From the NCBI GenBank assembly GCA_963704455.1, contig OY969905.1, positions 2,604,001-2,668,000 on the forward strand: 64,000 bases of DNA, read 5' to 3'. A program made the translations under genes and the position numbers. Shown piece by piece: positions 62,819 through 64,000 of this stretch. The notes beneath the pieces were generated by a model that was not told the DNA's origin, searched no databases, and was given only the letters and a program-made list of their open reading frames with translations. This DNA comes from DASTCZ01 sp963704455. GTDB taxonomy: Bacteria; Acidobacteriota; Terriglobia; Acidiferrales; UBA7541. The first letter of the stretch is position 1. Every line of letters starts with the position of its first letter.

Positions 62819-63286
62819 CTATCCTTCTTCAATTCGGGACTCGATTCGCCAGGTGCCGAGCGCCTTCATCAACGGCAAAGTGGTAATTTCCAGGTAGCGG
62901 GCCGGCAGTATCCGGTCCGCATTCACATGCTTGTGCCACACGAGCATGGGAGTAAAAAATAGATCGCCCGCTTGCCACTCGACTTTCTTTTCCGATTCTC
63001 CATCCTCCCAAAGTACCGAGTAACCCTTCCCGGCAAGGACATAGAAGAGCGCCTCACAGGTATGCCGGTGGGTTTTGGTTTCTTGGCCGGGTGGCAACTC
63101 GCTGATGTGAGCTTCCAATGACTTGAGTTTCGCAAAATTGAAATACGCCCCGGCGTTGCCACGATTTGGTCGTGCATGCACGGGATGTTTGGGGAGGTTT
63201 TTCACCACAAACCCGTCGCTCGCCTCATAGCGATGGGTATTCATAAAAATATCGATTGCCGCAACGTCATCAATAATTTTAGTCAT
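62819..63286 (-). CDS. Cupin-domain protein
   Basis: 155 residues from the ATG at 63286 (MTKIIDDVAAIDIFM). The central part is a small cupin: ISELPPGQETKTHRHTCEALFYVLAGKG has the HxH and Glu ligands of motif 1, and WQAGDLFFTPMLVWHKHVN is motif 2 with a third His. Metal-binding cupins have many functions (dioxygenase, isomerase, sensor); nothing in the context decides. It is convergent with the toxin-antitoxin pair. Confidence 0.8.
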   Translation of the reverse strand: MTKIIDDVAAIDIFMNTHRYEASDGFVVKNLPKHPVHARPNRGNAGAYFNFAKLKSLEAHISELPPGQETKTHRHTCEALFYVLAGKGYSVLWEDGESEKKVEWQAGDLFFTPMLVWHKHVNADRILPARYLEITTLPLMKALGTWRIESRIEEG

Positions 63287-63468
63287 GCGTGTACCCTCGG
63301 CTGGGCCCGTCATACGGCCATTGGGAGGCCAGCCTCTCGCTCGCACTCTATTCTACTACCGGCGCCTGGCCGCGGTTTCGCGCTTAGGTCTGTAAGCCCC
63401 CCACCCATTCGAATACTCATTCGAATAGGTTTTGTAACAAATCTTCCCATAATTCCTACATAATTCTC

Positions 63469-63497
63469 TTGACATTTGATTACTCTTGTTGTACCAT
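63469..63497 (+). promoter_or_regulatory. Promoter reading into tandem repeats
   Basis: TTGACA at 63469-63474, a 17-base spacer and TACCAT at 63492-63497. No confident gene follows on this strand. Confidence 0.55.
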
Positions 63498-63520
63498 TCC
63501 CTATGAATTCGCCGCTCAGT

Positions 63521-63742
63521 TCTCCTAAATACCTGTCTTATCCACCACTTACGAGAATTGCACCAAAACGCCCCAAAAACACCCCTGTGTTTTCTATAAC
63601 TTACGAACCCCCCTCGCCCGTAAGTAGTAGTGTTACCTACCACTTACAAGGAAACTCGCGGATGCTCCAAGAAATGCCCAATGTTTCCTATCACTTACAG
63701 ACATCATTTCCCGTAACTACTAGTGTTGCCTACCACTTAGGG
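63521..63742. repeat. About 94-bp degenerate tandem repeat
   Basis: CCCGTAAGTAGTAGTGTTAC at 63617 recurs as CCCGTAACTACTAGTGTTGC at 63710 (offset 93), each followed by CTACCACTTA. The other half of the unit recurs with offset 94 (ACTTAC at 63599 and 63693). ACTTAC/G occurs five times, at 63547, 63599, 63642, 63693 and 63735, with spacings 52, 43, 51 and 42. Confidence 0.75.
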
Positions 63743-63808
63743 AAAAAGAGGGAGGGGGGGTACCCCTTGCGGTATAGACCGGGCGAGTGCCCGCGGCCAC
63801 GCGAAACA

Positions 63809-63837
63809 GAAAGGGCCGTGCACTCGCGCGGCCCTCT
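63809..63837 (-). terminator. Probable terminator of the small exported-protein gene
   Basis: On the minus strand GGGCCG pairs with CGGCCC followed by TTTCTGTTT. The sequence GGGCCGTGCACTCGCGCGGCCC resembles the hairpin near 62771. Confidence 0.6.
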
Positions 63838-63859
63838 CAGCAATTCTCGAACTCTGCAG

Positions 63860-64000
63860 CTACTGCTTGTCGTAAATCGCGGTGCTCGTGGTCTTCACGC
63901 CCTTGGCATCCGTGCTGGTCAGCGTTACCGTGCGCGTCTTGCCGTCCGCGGAAATCACCACGCGTACCGTGTTGACCACCTTCCCGGCCTTCCTGCTGGT
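63860..64000 (-). CDS. Small exported acidobacterial protein, C-terminal part only
   Basis: The minus strand is open from the right edge to a TAG at 63860-63862 and reads TSRKAGKVVNTVRVVISADG, then KTRTVTLTSTDAKGVKTTST and AIYDKQ (47 codons seen). A C-terminus of this type (SxDGKTRTVTxTGTDAKG..VYDKQ) is common among short secreted proteins of Acidobacteriota, as I recall; function unknown. The start is outside the window. Confidence 0.72.
   Translation of the reverse strand, partial: TSRKAGKVVNTVRVVISADGKTRTVTLTSTDAKGVKTTSTAIYDKQ

Larger units (their letters stand above)
63287..63859. other. AT-richer intergenic region with promoter and tandem repeats
   Basis: 573 bases. It contains a plus-strand promoter (63469-63497), about 2.4 copies of a 94-bp tandem repeat (63521-63742) and a hairpin (63809-63837). 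A frame open from an ATG at 63503 to the window end is not called, because the repeat period does not preserve the frame. Confidence 0.5.

Noticed and set aside
63521..63742. Plasmid or phage replication iterons
   Set aside because: No replication initiator gene nearby, and the units are too long and degenerate for typical iterons.
63503..64000. Plus-strand frame open from an ATG just after the 63469 promoter to the window end
   Set aside because: No ribosome site, the tandem repeat does not keep the frame, and its 3' half is antisense to a recognisable small exported-protein gene.

Overview
The window most likely comes from the chromosome of an Acidobacteriota bacterium. Evidence: a TIGR03435-type soil protein (1498-2316), a VWFA-related acidobacterial protein (40327-41310), an alternative complex III / caa3 oxidase cluster, and a 16S rRNA gene whose 23S partner is not next to it. 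GC content is about 55-65% over most of the window, with clear dips inside actB, in the third gene of the defence cassette and in the last kilobase.

Layout. 1-13.8 kb: secreted and housekeeping genes (beta-propeller protein, penicillin-acylase-type hydrolase, degenerate trypsin-like protein, GT39 membrane protein, VOC protein, DedA-like protein, polA, rhodanese). 14-20 kb: two large divergent exported glycosidases (GH38 and a six-hairpin toroid enzyme). 20.0-20.6 kb: a frameshifted serine-recombinase remnant abutting tRNA-Asn. 20.6-33.2 kb: a 12-gene minus-strand respiratory operon in which alternative complex III (order C-A-B-D-E-F) feeds an A2-type caa3 oxidase through c-type hemes, with a SCO assembly factor between them. 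33.6-44 kb: FecR-like protein, methyltransferase, uvrA, CPBP protease, mtnA, VWFA protein, LolA-like protein and a second GT39.

44-46.1 kb: a 16S rRNA transcription unit of its own, with promoter, boxA, two leader hairpins and two downstream terminators, and no spacer tRNA or 23S. 46.2-55.4 kb: envelope protein, HD-GYP and PilZ (c-di-GMP) genes, and a fimT/pilV/pilW/pilX minor pilin operon. 55.6-59.3 kb: a three-gene cassette of a DpnA-like adenine methyltransferase, a DpnI homologue with an E64Q change, and an AIPR protein with a nuclease-like N-terminus. A DpnI-type enzyme cuts methylated GATC, so pairing it with a GATC-type methylase is a paradox, and this is the best candidate for an undescribed defence system.

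59.3-61.7 kb: a cluster of palindromic repeats of several sequence types sharing a TTGAC-type tail. Inside it lies a gene that ordinary gene calling would truncate: a SelW/Rdx-like protein with an in-frame UGA in a C-P-T-U motif, followed by a small hairpin at bSECIS distance. 61.7-64 kb: HicB-like protein, HigBA-type toxin-antitoxin pair, cupin, a promoter reading into about 94-bp tandem repeats, and the 3' end of a small exported protein.

All family calls come from reading motifs and remembered family patterns; no database search was run.
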